Assembly (NCBI GenBank): GCA_964562925.1
Contig: CAZLVF010000003.1
Location: forward strand, 1-64,000
DNA: 64,000 nucleotides
Direction: 5' to 3'
From: CAVXDP01 sp964562925
GTDB lineage: Archaea > Thermoproteota > Bathyarchaeia > 40CM-2-53-6 > CAVXDP01
A program made the position numbers and the translations under genes. This document shows, in pieces, positions 24,676 to 34,407 of this stretch. Position 1 is the stretch's first letter; each line of letters starts with the position of its first letter. The notes under the pieces are model-generated. The model did not search any database and was not told the origin of the DNA. It saw only the letters and a program-made list of their open reading frames with translations.

Positions 24676-26885
24676 CTTCTCCTCCGTGGGCCTTCGACAC
24701 TTCTTCCGCGAATGTAGAAAACGATCCCCCTTCCTTCGACTATAGAAAAGTCAACTGGGCGGGTTGAATGTTTTCGGCCGCGAATCTTGCGAATGGTAAG
24801 CTTCCTTCTTGGCTCTTTCTGTTTCTCTGAGATCGTCAGCTCTATGACACCGTCCGATGCTTCGTCAACCTTTGTCAGAAATTCCTTCTCCACACTTGTT
24901 CCGACAGTAAAGAAGAATCTGCCGTCTCCGGCTTTAACTTTCGCGCCTGTTGCATGTAGGAATGAGACGATGAATTCAGACTTGAGGGCGGCGACCCAGG
25001 GAGCAAGGGAATCTAAGAACACTTCGGTCCCTTTGCCTAGACTTCCTAAACATGCTGAGAGTTCTGTGCCGAGTCGCGTAAGATCTGTTATTGAAGGCAC
25101 TGAATACTTCTCCTCGGAGGCCTGACCAGCAGCTGCGGAGTAGCAGTCTACAAACACAAGTCTTCCCTCCTTCTCATGTGGCTCGCTATCGAAGCCGAGA
25201 GCTTTCGCCTCTTTTCTGATCTCCGAAGGAAACTGCATCGTCGTTACGAATACGCAAGGCCTCCCTCGGTCCAAGCTTGCATACATTAGGTTTTCCAAGA
25301 GGACCGTCTTGCCAGCGGCCGATGGACCCATAATCATAATCGTTGCTGCTTGAGGAAGGCCGCCCTCTATGAGGTCATCTAATACGTTTATAGTGGCAGG
25401 GTAGAGTTTCCGTTTTCTTCTCACAAACACAGCTACGACCGCTAACGCGGCCACTGAGATGGCGGCATAGGGGATCCTGCCGAGGTAAGGTATCTCCAAA
25501 GCAATAAGAGTCTCGTGAGACTTTTCCACTAATATGCTCGTTTCATACTGATATGACATATAATTGACTCTAGCCACATAATCTCCTGGAGGAATCTGAT
25601 CAAAGACGGCTGACCCATCGAATTCAGTTACAGCCTTAGCGATAACGGTGGAGTTTCTGAGAAGATAGACAGAAGCTCTCGAGAGCGGTATGCCATACAA
25701 TACGTATCTTACAGCCACCCTATAGACGCTGACTTTCAGGTTCAGCGTTGTGGCCCCACTTAGGTTTAGTTCAGATAGCACCGTAAGCTGCGTGGCCTTC
25801 CAGAATATTGTTATTTGATATTTGCCGACAATGTCACTCGATGGAAGCTGCTGGGCTGCCCATCCAGATGTGTCTACGCTGCCCAAGGCATAGACAGCTG
25901 AGTCGCTTGAAATCGTGTAGTTAGCCCCGGATAAAGGTTGGTTATCCTCATCGGCTAGATTGAACTGGAGCAAATAGGTATACGAGATCGAGAATCCTTT
26001 TGAAACTTGGTACGTATTGCCTGACGAGTCAACGATCTTTGCGACTGCGGAATAAACGCCAACTGGGAATGATGTGTTAAGGACGTAGGTCCCCGAGTAG
26101 AAAGATGCTCCCGAGCTTTCGAGAGACATAGGCTGGCTATCGACGATTTTCGTCCCTGTCCGATCTGTAACGCTCAGGGTCGTGGTTGTTAAGTCGTACA
26201 GTCCGAAAGGGTTTACAACACTGACCTTGACCCAGACCCCGGCCTGTGCTCCTGTCAGATTCGCATTGAACGTAGAGACTGGATTTCCATCTTTGTCGAA
26301 GACGGCGATGTCCGGTGAGACATGGTCGACGCATGGAATGACCACCTGCGAAGGCGTTCGCGGGTCGTTCCATAACAGGTATACTTTCACGCTGGGATTG
26401 GCCGAGGTGTATACGAAACGAAACTGTAAGGCTGAGCTAGGCTCGAGGGTAGCCGTTACGCCTGCTATCGCGAAATTGAAGTCTGAAATACGTGGGTTCA
26501 CCCCAACATAGCCTTCTGTCCTTGTCACCTCCTCGAGATCTCCGTTCACAGACAGCTGATACAATGAGAAGGTAGCCTTACCGAACGTTGGCGAATCCGA
26601 TCTTAACCAAGCCCTAAACAAGACTGTCCCAAAGATCTCTAATCGTTGACCAAGGATCGGGTAGAGAGTGAAAACGTTTTCAATGGAGGCGTCTGTTGTC
26701 TGTTGTCCACTCCACTTAGGCGATGGGCTTAGAATCATCCCAACAGGTTCTTCCAATCGCGCAAATAGCGTTACATTGTTTACGGATGGAAGAGCCAGAC
26801 TTTGCAGAGCATGCTGTAGAATACCGCTGGTCGCCGCTGCCAGCAAGAATAGTATGCTCAAAACAGCGACCAACGTCTTTCGCAT
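24672..26885 (-). CDS. Transmembrane protein: large ectodomain fused to a cytoplasmic KaiC-like ATPase
   Basis: A 737-aa protein with an N-terminal signal peptide or anchor (residues 1-25, MRKTLVAVLSILFLLAAAT), about 440 residues of extracellular beta-rich sequence including Ig-like and carboxypeptidase-regulatory-like modules (GTYVLNTSFPVGVYSA, GSAVFDQIPPGDYVARV), one membrane helix (about 468-488) ending in VRRKRK, and a KaiC-like ATPase: NVLDDLIEGGLPQ, Walker A GPSAAGKT at 520-527, Walker B-like TEVFLDSLAPWV. The start at 26885 is preferred over 26966 because the signal sequence begins there. It may sense or build something outside the cell and use ATP inside. Confidence 0.85.
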   Translation of the reverse strand: MRKTLVAVLSILFLLAAATSGILQHALQSLALPSVNNVTLFARLEEPVGMILSPSPKWSGQQTTDASIENVFTLYPILGQRLEIFGTVLFRAWLRSDSPTFGKATFSLYQLSVNGDLEEVTRTEGYVGVNPRISDFNFAIAGVTATLEPSSALQFRFVYTSANPSVKVYLLWNDPRTPSQVVIPCVDHVSPDIAVFDKDGNPVSTFNANLTGAQAGVWVKVSVVNPFGLYDLTTTTLSVTDRTGTKIVDSQPMSLESSGASFYSGTYVLNTSFPVGVYSAVAKIVDSSGNTYQVSKGFSISYTYLLQFNLADEDNQPLSGANYTISSDSAVYALGSVDTSGWAAQQLPSSDIVGKYQITIFWKATQLTVLSELNLSGATTLNLKVSVYRVAVRYVLYGIPLSRASVYLLRNSTVIAKAVTEFDGSAVFDQIPPGDYVARVNYMSYQYETSILVEKSHETLIALEIPYLGRIPYAAISVAALAVVAVFVRRKRKLYPATINVLDDLIEGGLPQAATIMIMGPSAAGKTVLLENLMYASLDRGRPCVFVTTMQFPSEIRKEAKALGFDSEPHEKEGRLVFVDCYSAAAGQASEEKYSVPSITDLTRLGTELSACLGSLGKGTEVFLDSLAPWVAALKSEFIVSFLHATGAKVKAGDGRFFFTVGTSVEKEFLTKVDEASDGVIELTISEKQKEPRRKLTIRKIRGRKHSTRPVDFSIVEGRGIVFYIRGRSVEGPRRRS

Positions 26886-27043
26886 TGCTTCAACGTCTCT
26901 GATGACGAGATAGTTGGAGCATGCCTTATAAAAGAATAGTCCGGATCTTGAGGGAAGAATTGGCAATTCAAAGTGGAGACGTAATGGTCAGCAGTCTTAA
27001 CTTATCAAAGAAGCTTTGTGCCTTTGCTGATATGTCGACGTAC

Positions 27044-27060
27044 GTTATAAGTCTTAAATA
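27044..27060 (+). promoter_or_regulatory. Probable promoter of the glycosyltransferase genes
   Basis: GTTATAAG and CTTAAATA lie 60-75 bp before the GT2 start, in the only AT-rich part of the spacer. Confidence 0.35.
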
Positions 27061-27118
27061 CGTTCCACAACAATGATACGCAACGTCTGTCGGTAGACCA
27101 TGGGAGACTATCCGCTTC

Positions 27119-28714
27119 TTGGCCTTTGATATGCAACCGATCCTGTTAGGTTTCTCGGTTGTACTATCGATCCTGTTCTTTCCGTACGGCTTGAATTTCT
27201 ATCTTATGATACGGAAAGCTCAGGACTATAATGTGCCGATGAAAAAGGCTCAAGAGAAGTTTCCTGTAACTGTTCAATTGCCGATTTATAATGAGAGATA
27301 TGTTGTAGAACGCTTGTTGAATGCATGTGCAAGTATAGCTGAGCGATACGGTAGAAACCTCGTCCAGATTCTCTTGCTAGACGACTCTACAGATGAGACC
27401 ACTCAAATCGCTTCTGAGGTAGTAGACAGGCTCCGAGGCTTGGGATACGACGTGAGCATGATTCACAGGGTCGTACGTGAGGGATTCAAGGCCGGCGCCT
27501 TACAGAACGCTCTCAAGTATACGAAGTATCCATTCATAGCTATATTTGACGCCGACTTTGTCCCTCCTCCTAACTTCTTGGATAGATCCATGCCATATTT
27601 TTCTGATCCTGAACTCTCGCTGGTCCAGTGCAGATGGACTCACATAAACAGAAACTACAATATGGTCACTAGCGCGGTTTCAATAGGCTATGATGGCCAT
27701 CACCTCGTAGAGCAGACAGGGCGAACGGCGGCCGGCTACCTATTGAACTTCAACGGCTCAGCGGGGGTTCTCAGGATGGAGGCTCTCGAAGACGCTGGAG
27801 GATGGCAGGCTGACACGTTGGCCGAAGACCTGGATGCCAGCTATCGTATGCAGCTCAAGGGTTGGAAGGCTCTCTACCTCAGAGATATAGAGTGCCCCGC
27901 AGAGATACCGCCAACGATCCCATCCCTCAAGCGTCAGCAGAGCCGATGGGCAAGAGGATCTATTAGAACATTCAGGAAGCTTTTCTCAAAAATCCTATCG
28001 GACAAGAGGCTTTCTGTAGGCCAGAAGGCTGAAGCTATGATTCACCTCTCCTATTACTCGGTTCATCCACTAATGTTCGCAGCGTTCGCGATCGCGCTCA
28101 TCGCTGCTTTTATGGATGTCCGACTGGTAAACTTGGCGCAGCTGCTCAAGACTCTAACCATCCAAGGTCCAGAGATTGAACCTAACCTTCCAGCTTACCT
28201 ACGGTTCATGCCCATTCTTCAGATCATGCTAGATTCAGCGTGGGACGCTTTCATTTCGATGCCCCATTGGATAATCCTGAACGCTACGATCGTGTTTTGC
28301 TCTGTCTCGATGTGGGTCTTCTACGCCTATGCGTTGAAGCTTCAGGGAGTTACTGTCAGGAGCAAGATCAAGACACTGGGAGCTTTAGGTCTAATAGGCT
28401 TCGGAATAAGCCTCAGCAATACGATAGCTGTTGCTCAAGGAGTCCTCTCGAAGACAGCAGGTACCTTCTCGAGAACACCGAAGTACAGGATCGAGACGCG
28501 TCGAGACTCTTGGAGAGACAAGAAGTACCAGATCAACGTGAACAAGACTGTGGTTTTAGAAATTCTCTTCGGAGTACTTGGAATAGCCGCTATGATCAAA
28601 TCGTACATTGACTTCAACATCGGTATAATTCCGATCCTCTTCATCTACACGGCTGCTTACCTGTACATCTCCCGTGTCACATTCAGGGACGCCATGCGTG
28701 GCCAAGTCCTCTAA
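27119..28714 (+). CDS. Membrane processive family 2 glycosyltransferase
   Basis: A 531-aa cellulose-synthase-like GT2 enzyme in the cytoplasmic membrane. One N-terminal helix, then the catalytic domain with PIYNER, LLLDDSTDET, D144-A-D146, the acid motif LAEDLDAS and QQSRW (273-277), followed by four or five C-terminal helices. Such enzymes polymerise or transfer sugars from nucleotide donors to membrane lipids or polysaccharides. The start is TTG at 27119 or ATG at 27131. A GT-C glycosyltransferase follows 11 bp later, so the two probably act together in surface glycan or glycolipid synthesis. Confidence 0.9.
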   Translation: MAFDMQPILLGFSVVLSILFFPYGLNFYLMIRKAQDYNVPMKKAQEKFPVTVQLPIYNERYVVERLLNACASIAERYGRNLVQILLLDDSTDETTQIASEVVDRLRGLGYDVSMIHRVVREGFKAGALQNALKYTKYPFIAIFDADFVPPPNFLDRSMPYFSDPELSLVQCRWTHINRNYNMVTSAVSIGYDGHHLVEQTGRTAAGYLLNFNGSAGVLRMEALEDAGGWQADTLAEDLDASYRMQLKGWKALYLRDIECPAEIPPTIPSLKRQQSRWARGSIRTFRKLFSKILSDKRLSVGQKAEAMIHLSYYSVHPLMFAAFAIALIAAFMDVRLVNLAQLLKTLTIQGPEIEPNLPAYLRFMPILQIMLDSAWDAFISMPHWIILNATIVFCSVSMWVFYAYALKLQGVTVRSKIKTLGALGLIGFGISLSNTIAVAQGVLSKTAGTFSRTPKYRIETRRDSWRDKKYQINVNKTVVLEILFGVLGIAAMIKSYIDFNIGIIPILFIYTAAYLYISRVTFRDAMRGQVL

Positions 28715-28725
28715 CGAAAGGCAGG

Positions 28726-30246
28726 TTGGCCAACGTGCGGGATGAAGCCTATGCTCACGATAGCGAGACCGGCTCTTCGAAGAAGTTGAGTTTCTTATGC
28801 TCCTCCTCATTATTTCTCATCGCGTTGGCGGTTAGACTTTACCATCTGACAGAGATGCCTATAGACAGGTTGCCCGATAGTTATGGCCACTGGTTGGCGG
28901 CTCAGCTAACGGTAGCTAATGGTTGGTTCTACACCGATTTCAAACCAAGCCCGAACAACACGGTCGTCTGGCTTCCTCTCTTTCAGTACCTGATCGGGAT
29001 AGCGATGTACTTCGTTGCGAACAGTTCGATAGTCATTCCAAGACTTACAAGCGTACTATTCGGCTCTTTAGCTTGTCTCATCGTCTATTGGGTCGGTACA
29101 AGGGTCTACGAACGAAAATGGTATGCGCTGGTGGGTGGCCTCTTGATAGCTTTCCAACCATGGCATGTTGACTTCTCAACGCTTGGAGTAGCAGAGGGGG
29201 TCTCAAGCTTCTTGGTCGTTCTGACAACCTATAGTTACGTAGCTAACAAGCCGGGGAGGTTCGCCGTAACGTCCTTTCTCGCTTCGCTCAGCAGCTATGA
29301 GGCGTGGATTGTTGTGCTATCTGAGCTTATTCTCGGTATCCTCCGAAAGGGTTGGAGAGGAATTGGGTTGGTGTACGCAGCCATCTCATTGCCTCTTGCT
29401 GTATTGGGCTGGTCAGTATGGAGCTACGCTGCGACTGGCACACCATCCACTTGGATTACTTCAACGTTGTATGCTATGTATCCTCTGGGTTGGGAGATCC
29501 ATTTGGTCAGCCCTTCGATCCTTCTCTTCTATGTGAACAACCTTCTGGTTATGACTTTCTTCATATTCTTTGTAGGCTTTGTCTTTGGCCTTCTGAAAGG
29601 CGGTGACGTTAGAGCGGTTACGATCTCAATGACCGCGGCAGTAGTGGTTTTTAGCCTTGCACACTATGTTGGGTTGGACTTCGGAGATCAGTCTCGAGTT
29701 GTTGCACTTATGCCCCTGTTGGCCGTAGTCGCTCCATCCGCATTTCCAAAGTTCAGTGGACGCAAATTGAGACGTACGCTAATACTACTCATGCTCTTGT
29801 TGGTCCTATTAATACCATACTTCTCCCAGATCTGGATATTTCCAAGGAAGGTCTACATAGTGATGCCAGACTATAGAGCTGGAGTAGCCTTGGGACAGGC
29901 GTATGATGGAGGAAGAGTACTTTCAGACTCTCCAATAGCCATCTACACTTCTGACATCGCTGTTGAAATGTTCATGACCTACGAGAACGCACGTTGGTTT
30001 TTGACAAGTGGCGATAATACGTTGCTCGTTGAATGGCTGCAAAGTAACGACGTAAGGTACCTCGTCTGGGAAAGAACCAACTATACGCTAGCTCATCAGG
30101 TTTTTCCATTTCTCTCTGATGGAGACAACCATATGTTGGAGGGCGCGTCCTTTACGGTTATCTACGAGGATTCATTGCGTACGGGCCATTGGGAACACTA
30201 CTACAATGTCACAGATGTTTTTGTCTACAGGGTTGACTACTGGTGA
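28726..30246 (+). CDS. GT-C family membrane glycosyltransferase (PMT/ArnT-like)
   Basis: A 506-aa polytopic protein with about ten helices and a C-terminal soluble domain. The first loop has LPDSYGHWLAAQL, matching the acidic DSY/DxH motif by which GT-C enzymes use polyprenyl-phosphate sugars, and WLPLFQYLIG follows. The C-terminal domain (DYRAGVALGQAYDGGRVLSDSP onward, here only cited as its position near residues 375-400) is typical. It transfers a sugar to a protein or lipid on the outer face. TTG start at 28726, 11 bp after the GT2 gene. Confidence 0.8.
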   Translation: MANVRDEAYAHDSETGSSKKLSFLCSSSLFLIALAVRLYHLTEMPIDRLPDSYGHWLAAQLTVANGWFYTDFKPSPNNTVVWLPLFQYLIGIAMYFVANSSIVIPRLTSVLFGSLACLIVYWVGTRVYERKWYALVGGLLIAFQPWHVDFSTLGVAEGVSSFLVVLTTYSYVANKPGRFAVTSFLASLSSYEAWIVVLSELILGILRKGWRGIGLVYAAISLPLAVLGWSVWSYAATGTPSTWITSTLYAMYPLGWEIHLVSPSILLFYVNNLLVMTFFIFFVGFVFGLLKGGDVRAVTISMTAAVVVFSLAHYVGLDFGDQSRVVALMPLLAVVAPSAFPKFSGRKLRRTLILLMLLLVLLIPYFSQIWIFPRKVYIVMPDYRAGVALGQAYDGGRVLSDSPIAIYTSDIAVEMFMTYENARWFLTSGDNTLLVEWLQSNDVRYLVWERTNYTLAHQVFPFLSDGDNHMLEGASFTVIYEDSLRTGHWEHYYNVTDVFVYRVDYW

Positions 30247-30317
30247 AATCGGTCAAGTCGCGTCGAGGCGTACTCTCTTATCCCTGAACCTGCAAAGTTG
30301 ATCTCTGTGGAGTAAGC

Positions 30318-31961
30318 GTGACGGTGCACGAGATTCAATCCCAACAAGTCCTTAGGCTATGTGAAAAAGCTAGTGGACCTGACCAGATGGTTGCTGCCTG
30401 TCTTTACGGTTCACGCGTATGCGGTTACTCCCGAGACGACAGCGACTATGATGCGCTGGTGATCTTGAAGGATTATCCTGATGGACTCAGATATCAATAT
30501 GAACGCTTCGAGCGCGTATACCTATCGCTTCTCAAAGTCGACCGTGAGCTATTCGAACTGGACGTCATGAAAGGCGCCCTTGGGGGCTTCGTTGCAGGTA
30601 GGCTACTCGCGCCCTACTTGCCGCTATCTGGAAATACTTACCTGAGCGAAATGGAGGTTCTGCTGAAGGAGAAGGTTTCAGAAGAAGAGTTAAGGGATCT
30701 CGTCCTTGGCTACGGAGAACTTTCGAGAGGACTCCTGATAAAGCCTGAGTTCATACTTCTTTCGCGGATGCGAAGACGATTCAAGGTCTATCCTCCCTTA
30801 AGGTATAGTTATCTCTCCTTGCTGAGACAAGATATTGCGAAAACCAACATGCCAAAAATCCTGGAGGGATATTCCAAAGCGCTCGTTCGATTGGCCAAGA
30901 AAGGCATAGTCAGGCTTGAACATGACGAAATAACCCTTTCCGAAGAATATGTAGATCAGATGCTTTCCAAAAGAACTACCGGACGCGTCGTTAACGTCGT
31001 CCGATCAAGTCAACGAGCCCTCTACTCATACATTGCACATGGGAGAGCGGGCAGGGTCAGTTTGGATATGGTTGCAAAGGAGCTCGCGTCAAAGATCAGG
31101 AGAGAAATTACGGTGGTTCTCATGGCAGGGGAGTTCGAGGACCCTCACAAGTACATTTTCTTAAAGACCTCATCGGGTCGAGTCGACTTGAACGAGGCCG
31201 CGTCGATAACAGATGCTGTAAGAAAGCTTAGGCCTTCAGCCAAGATAACCGTAAACTCACTTGGAGGCGCTTTGAACGAGGTCTACCTTGTAGACGCGGA
31301 TGGTGAACGGCTGGTTGCGAAGAGGTTCTCAGACTGGCATGGATTCAAATGGTTCACGTTAAACCTTGTCGCTCTAGGTACAAAGCTCTTCTCGGTTTCT
31401 GGAGGAGCGCGTTTGTCAAATGAGTATGGAATGAGCACATTGCTCGCAGATAATGGGATTCTCATTCCGCCTGTAGTCTATGTAAGCGTGCCAGAAAAGC
31501 TCTTAATCAAACGATACGTGGAAGGTAGAACCGCTCGTGAAGTGTTCGAAGCCCACCTTGACGGGGATCATCTCGATTCGAAACAGGTGAGAATAGCTTC
31601 CGAGGTTGGGAGAACCATGGCAAGTGTCCACGCTTTAGACGTCACAATAGGCGATTCAAAACCTGAAAACCTGGTCTGGTCAATCGGCGACACACTTTAC
31701 GTTTTGGATCTAGAGCAGGCCAGAAAGAAAGGCGACAAGGCATGGGACGTAGCCGAATTCCTCTTTTACACAGGGCACTATGGAACATTGATGACAGGAG
31801 CTCTGCGGGAGTTGACCGAATCTTTTATTGAAGGATACAAGACATCTGGCGAACGTGCCTTCTTAAAGAAAGCCGCAGGCCTCAACTACGCAAAGGTTTT
31901 CTCTTTGTGGACACCGCCACAGATAATTCGCGAAATTTCAACCCACCTTAGGGCGGGTTAG
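30318..31961 (+). CDS. Nucleotidyltransferase fused to a Bud32/RIO-like kinase
   Basis: A 547-aa two-domain protein. Residues about 1-120 form a nucleotidyltransferase with GS at 31-32 and SDYD at 42-45. A helical linker (about 120-300) follows. The C-terminal domain is a small kinase: VAKRF with K335, EYGMSTLLADNGI as the Glu-bearing helix, KRYVEGRT, the catalytic loop DVTIGDSKPEN at 441-451 and the metal-binding LDLEQA with D464. A kinase that could phosphorylate and a domain that could nucleotidylate in one chain is unusual. It lies 71 bp after the glycosyltransferase gene. GTG start. Targets are unknown. Confidence 0.8.
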   Translation: MTVHEIQSQQVLRLCEKASGPDQMVAACLYGSRVCGYSRDDSDYDALVILKDYPDGLRYQYERFERVYLSLLKVDRELFELDVMKGALGGFVAGRLLAPYLPLSGNTYLSEMEVLLKEKVSEEELRDLVLGYGELSRGLLIKPEFILLSRMRRRFKVYPPLRYSYLSLLRQDIAKTNMPKILEGYSKALVRLAKKGIVRLEHDEITLSEEYVDQMLSKRTTGRVVNVVRSSQRALYSYIAHGRAGRVSLDMVAKELASKIRREITVVLMAGEFEDPHKYIFLKTSSGRVDLNEAASITDAVRKLRPSAKITVNSLGGALNEVYLVDADGERLVAKRFSDWHGFKWFTLNLVALGTKLFSVSGGARLSNEYGMSTLLADNGILIPPVVYVSVPEKLLIKRYVEGRTAREVFEAHLDGDHLDSKQVRIASEVGRTMASVHALDVTIGDSKPENLVWSIGDTLYVLDLEQARKKGDKAWDVAEFLFYTGHYGTLMTGALRELTESFIEGYKTSGERAFLKKAAGLNYAKVFSLWTPPQIIREISTHLRAG

Positions 31962-32089
31962 GAAGATTGGATCGGCAGTATGCATCGAGGGAATCGTTTG
32001 CCACTGACGGAAGCAGCCCGAGTGAAAACATGAAAAGAACCGCTCAGCCGGCTTCAAACCTAGACCTTTCCCACTCTTATTGCTCTTGC

Positions 32090-32622
32090 ATGTCTCTGCG
32101 TGAGCCCCCAAGTTTAACAAGACCTCGGCCTCTGGAACTCGTGGTCTTTGATGTCGACGGAACCCTAACCGCAGTCACAAGTGTATGGCAGTATCTTCAT
32201 GAACGACTTGGGACCTGGACATACGGACGGTTGACTTCGTCAAGGTACTGGCGAGGCGAGATCACCTATGACGAATGGGCTAAGCTCGACGCGATGATGT
32301 GGCGTGGCAGGAAACTGTGTGAAATAGCCGAGATAATTGAACGTATTTCATATTTTGAGGGTGTAGNNNNNNNNNNNNNNNNNNNNNNNNNNNNNNNNNN
32401 NNNNNNNNNNNNNNNNNNNNNNNNNNNNNNNNNNNNNNNNNNNNNNNNNNNNNNNNNNNNNNNNNNAGGCTTTGCGCGGTTGTAGGCGACTACTGCTACG
32501 ATATTCCCAACGACGCAGGACTCAGAGTAGCTTTCAACCCAAAAGACAATACGGCAGAGAGGCTTGCTGATGTTATCGTGAGAAGCAACAGCTTGACAGA
32601 TATCCTTAAGCATCTTGTCTAG
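32090..32622 (+). CDS. HAD-family phosphatase (phosphoserine-phosphatase-like), interrupted by an assembly gap
   Basis: The N-terminal half (from ATG 32090) has the nucleophile motif VFDVDGTLT and a helical cap beginning VWQYLHERLG. After the N gap a different frame carries the C-terminal motif VVGDYCYDIPNDAGLRVAF and ends at 32622. Joined, these are the two ends of one SerB-like HAD hydrolase; the frame change only reflects an unknown gap length. The flanks do not overlap, so about 50-100 residues including motif II/III are missing. Substrate unknown; the neighbouring glycosyltransferases and kinase fit a phosphosugar or phosphoprotein. Confidence 0.75.
32367..32466. other. Assembly gap (100 N) inside the HAD phosphatase gene
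   Basis: No overlap between the two flanks is visible, so real sequence is missing. Confidence 0.9.
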
Positions 32623-32788
32623 TCTATCGAATTTCTCGGGTAAAAGGCTAGGTCAGCAACGTCAAAAAGCGGTACACTCCCCCTACGGAAAGACATAAAA
32701 GATAGCGGTTCATGAGGATAAGGCACCCCTCGTTGGTCAAACGCTGAATGCCTAGACGTGCTTCGAGTTTTCTGGAGAGCATTCTTTA

Positions 32789-33076
32789 ATGTCATATCAA
32801 CCGAAGCCATGTTTCCCCAGATGTGAGTTCTTTAGGTGCTCCCAACATTCAATACGCTTCAAGGGCGAAACAGCTTGGTGCAACTTCGCAGATGATGAAT
32901 GTGAGATATCAAAGTGTAAGTATGCCCAGTGTGTTAGGTCGAGACTTCTGCCTAGCGGTATATGCGGACTGACGGTTAGGGCAAAGAGCTTAGAAATTGA
33001 ACCTGCAGAAGTGACTAAACCGGTAAGGGTCCCAGCAAAGCTGATTCAGAAAATAAAGGAAAGAGAACTCTTCTAG
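32789..33076 (+). CDS. Small cysteine-rich protein, probable metal binding
   Basis: A 95-aa protein with nine cysteines in the first two thirds, including C-F-P-R-C, F-R-C, W-C-N, D-E-C, S-K-C and A-Q-C, then a basic C-terminus (VPAKLIQKIKERELF). The spacing suggests one or two zinc or iron-sulfur sites, but it matches no family I can name. It stands alone between the HAD gene and the superoxide dismutase gene. Confidence 0.6.
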   Translation: MSYQPKPCFPRCEFFRCSQHSIRFKGETAWCNFADDECEISKCKYAQCVRSRLLPSGICGLTVRAKSLEIEPAEVTKPVRVPAKLIQKIKERELF

Positions 33077-33435
33077 GACGCGTTCATACAACTCTATCCA
33101 TTTGAAAATCTCCTGGGATACGTATCGTTGACTGACCAACTTGAACCATCGTGACAGAAAACTCCTAACCTATAGGACAAGGTTACGGTAGCTAGCTACG
33201 ACATTCTCTTGAGTCTCAGAGTCAACTAGCTGCTCCCTCTTTGAAGCTGACATGTCACAATATCCACTGATAGGATCGGTGAACAGAACCTGAAAGAGTT
33301 AGAATCCCGCTGCGAAGTGCCTAACCAAGCCTAACGGTAGGATATGATGAAAAACCGTTCTTACACCAGATCTTCAAAGTATTTATTAGAGTGGAAATCG
33401 TCAAGACGAACTTCTTGGATGAGTGGGGTGTGACT
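33077..33435. other. Intergenic region upstream of superoxide dismutase
   Basis: Contains a 12-bp palindrome (GTAGCTAGCTAC, 33188-33199) of unknown meaning and, at its end, a TATA box AGTATTTATTA (33378-33388). No gene or structured RNA was recognised. Confidence 0.45.
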
Positions 33436-34041
33436 ATGAAGGTAAGTCCTAAGGACCATCTGAAACCAAAAGGATTGAGAGGAATATCAGACCAACAAAT
33501 CGAGTATCATTTTGAGACACACTACAAAGGCTACGTAGCGAAGACCAACGAGATATGGGAGAAGTTGGAGATGGTTGACCGGACTAAAGCGAACCAGAAC
33601 TACAGCGAGTATAGGGAATTAAAAGTCGAAGAGAGCTTCAACTGGATGGGTGTAGTTCTTCACGAGCTCTACTTTGAAAATATTAAGGATGGCGCAGGAA
33701 CGCAGCCGGGAACAAGGCTCGGTCAGATGATAGCGGAGAATTTTGAATCGATCGACAAGTGGAAGGAAGACTTCAAGGCGTGCGGAATAGCGCTTAGAGG
33801 ATGGTCTGTGCTTTCATACGATCTTTCAGGTAAAAGACTCGTCAATAATGGTTTAGACGCCCATAACGTCTACGGGTTCCTGAACGCGATCCCGCTGTTG
33901 GTTCTGGACGTGTACGAGCACGCCTATTATACGGACCGTGGACCTAAGAGAGCACCATACATAGATTCGTTCTTCGAGAACGTCAACTGGAACGTCGTCA
34001 ACAAGAGGTTAGAAGCTGCTCTGAGGGTCTCAACCAGTTAA
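33436..34041 (+). CDS. sod: Iron/manganese superoxide dismutase
   Basis: Cytoplasmic enzyme converting superoxide to peroxide and oxygen, about 201 aa. The four metal ligands are visible: His in QQIEYHFETHYKGYV, His in GVVLHELYFEN, and Asp plus His in LVLDVYEHAYY. The open frame begins at GTG 33391, but a TATA box at 33378-33388 would start the transcript near 33410, so the ATG at 33436, preceded by a GGGTGTGA ribosome site, is preferred. Fe versus Mn cannot be told apart here. Confidence 0.93.
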   Translation: MKVSPKDHLKPKGLRGISDQQIEYHFETHYKGYVAKTNEIWEKLEMVDRTKANQNYSEYRELKVEESFNWMGVVLHELYFENIKDGAGTQPGTRLGQMIAENFESIDKWKEDFKACGIALRGWSVLSYDLSGKRLVNNGLDAHNVYGFLNAIPLLVLDVYEHAYYTDRGPKRAPYIDSFFENVNWNVVNKRLEAALRVSTS

Positions 34042-34176
34042 GCGGTTCAACAATTCTAGGCTGTGTTGATCTATCACACAGGCAAGAGGATGCTACTGCC
34101 GTCTCCAACATTGGAAATCGCTCAGGATTGCATGGCCTAAGCCAACACTTGAATCAAAGAGAGGTCTCTCTTCTCT

Positions 34177-34407
34177 CTACTTCTCGGTTGCTCGACCCTT
34201 TGGTTGCGCTTCTAGACCTCCAAAAAGCAGTAGCAGACACAGCACGCCCACAGTCAACGCGATAAATGCAGCTCCTCTGGACACAGCCCATCCCAGATGG
34301 CTTTTGTCGATGAGAAGCCACCCTACATAGGCGGAGCTTATGGCAACAAGTCCTGCGATCATCAAGTAGACTAGCCCAATGATGGAACGAGTCCTCATCG
34401 TTTGCAT
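34177..34407 (-). CDS. Small two-helix membrane protein
   Basis: A 76-aa protein with two hydrophobic helices (about 9-31 and 44-62) and a short charged tail (AQPKGRATEK). No family recognised. A 341-bp spacer separates it from trmI upstream on the same strand. Confidence 0.5.
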   Translation of the reverse strand: MQTMRTRSIIGLVYLMIAGLVAISSAYVGWLLIDKSHLGWAVSRGAAFIALTVGVLCLLLLFGGLEAQPKGRATEK

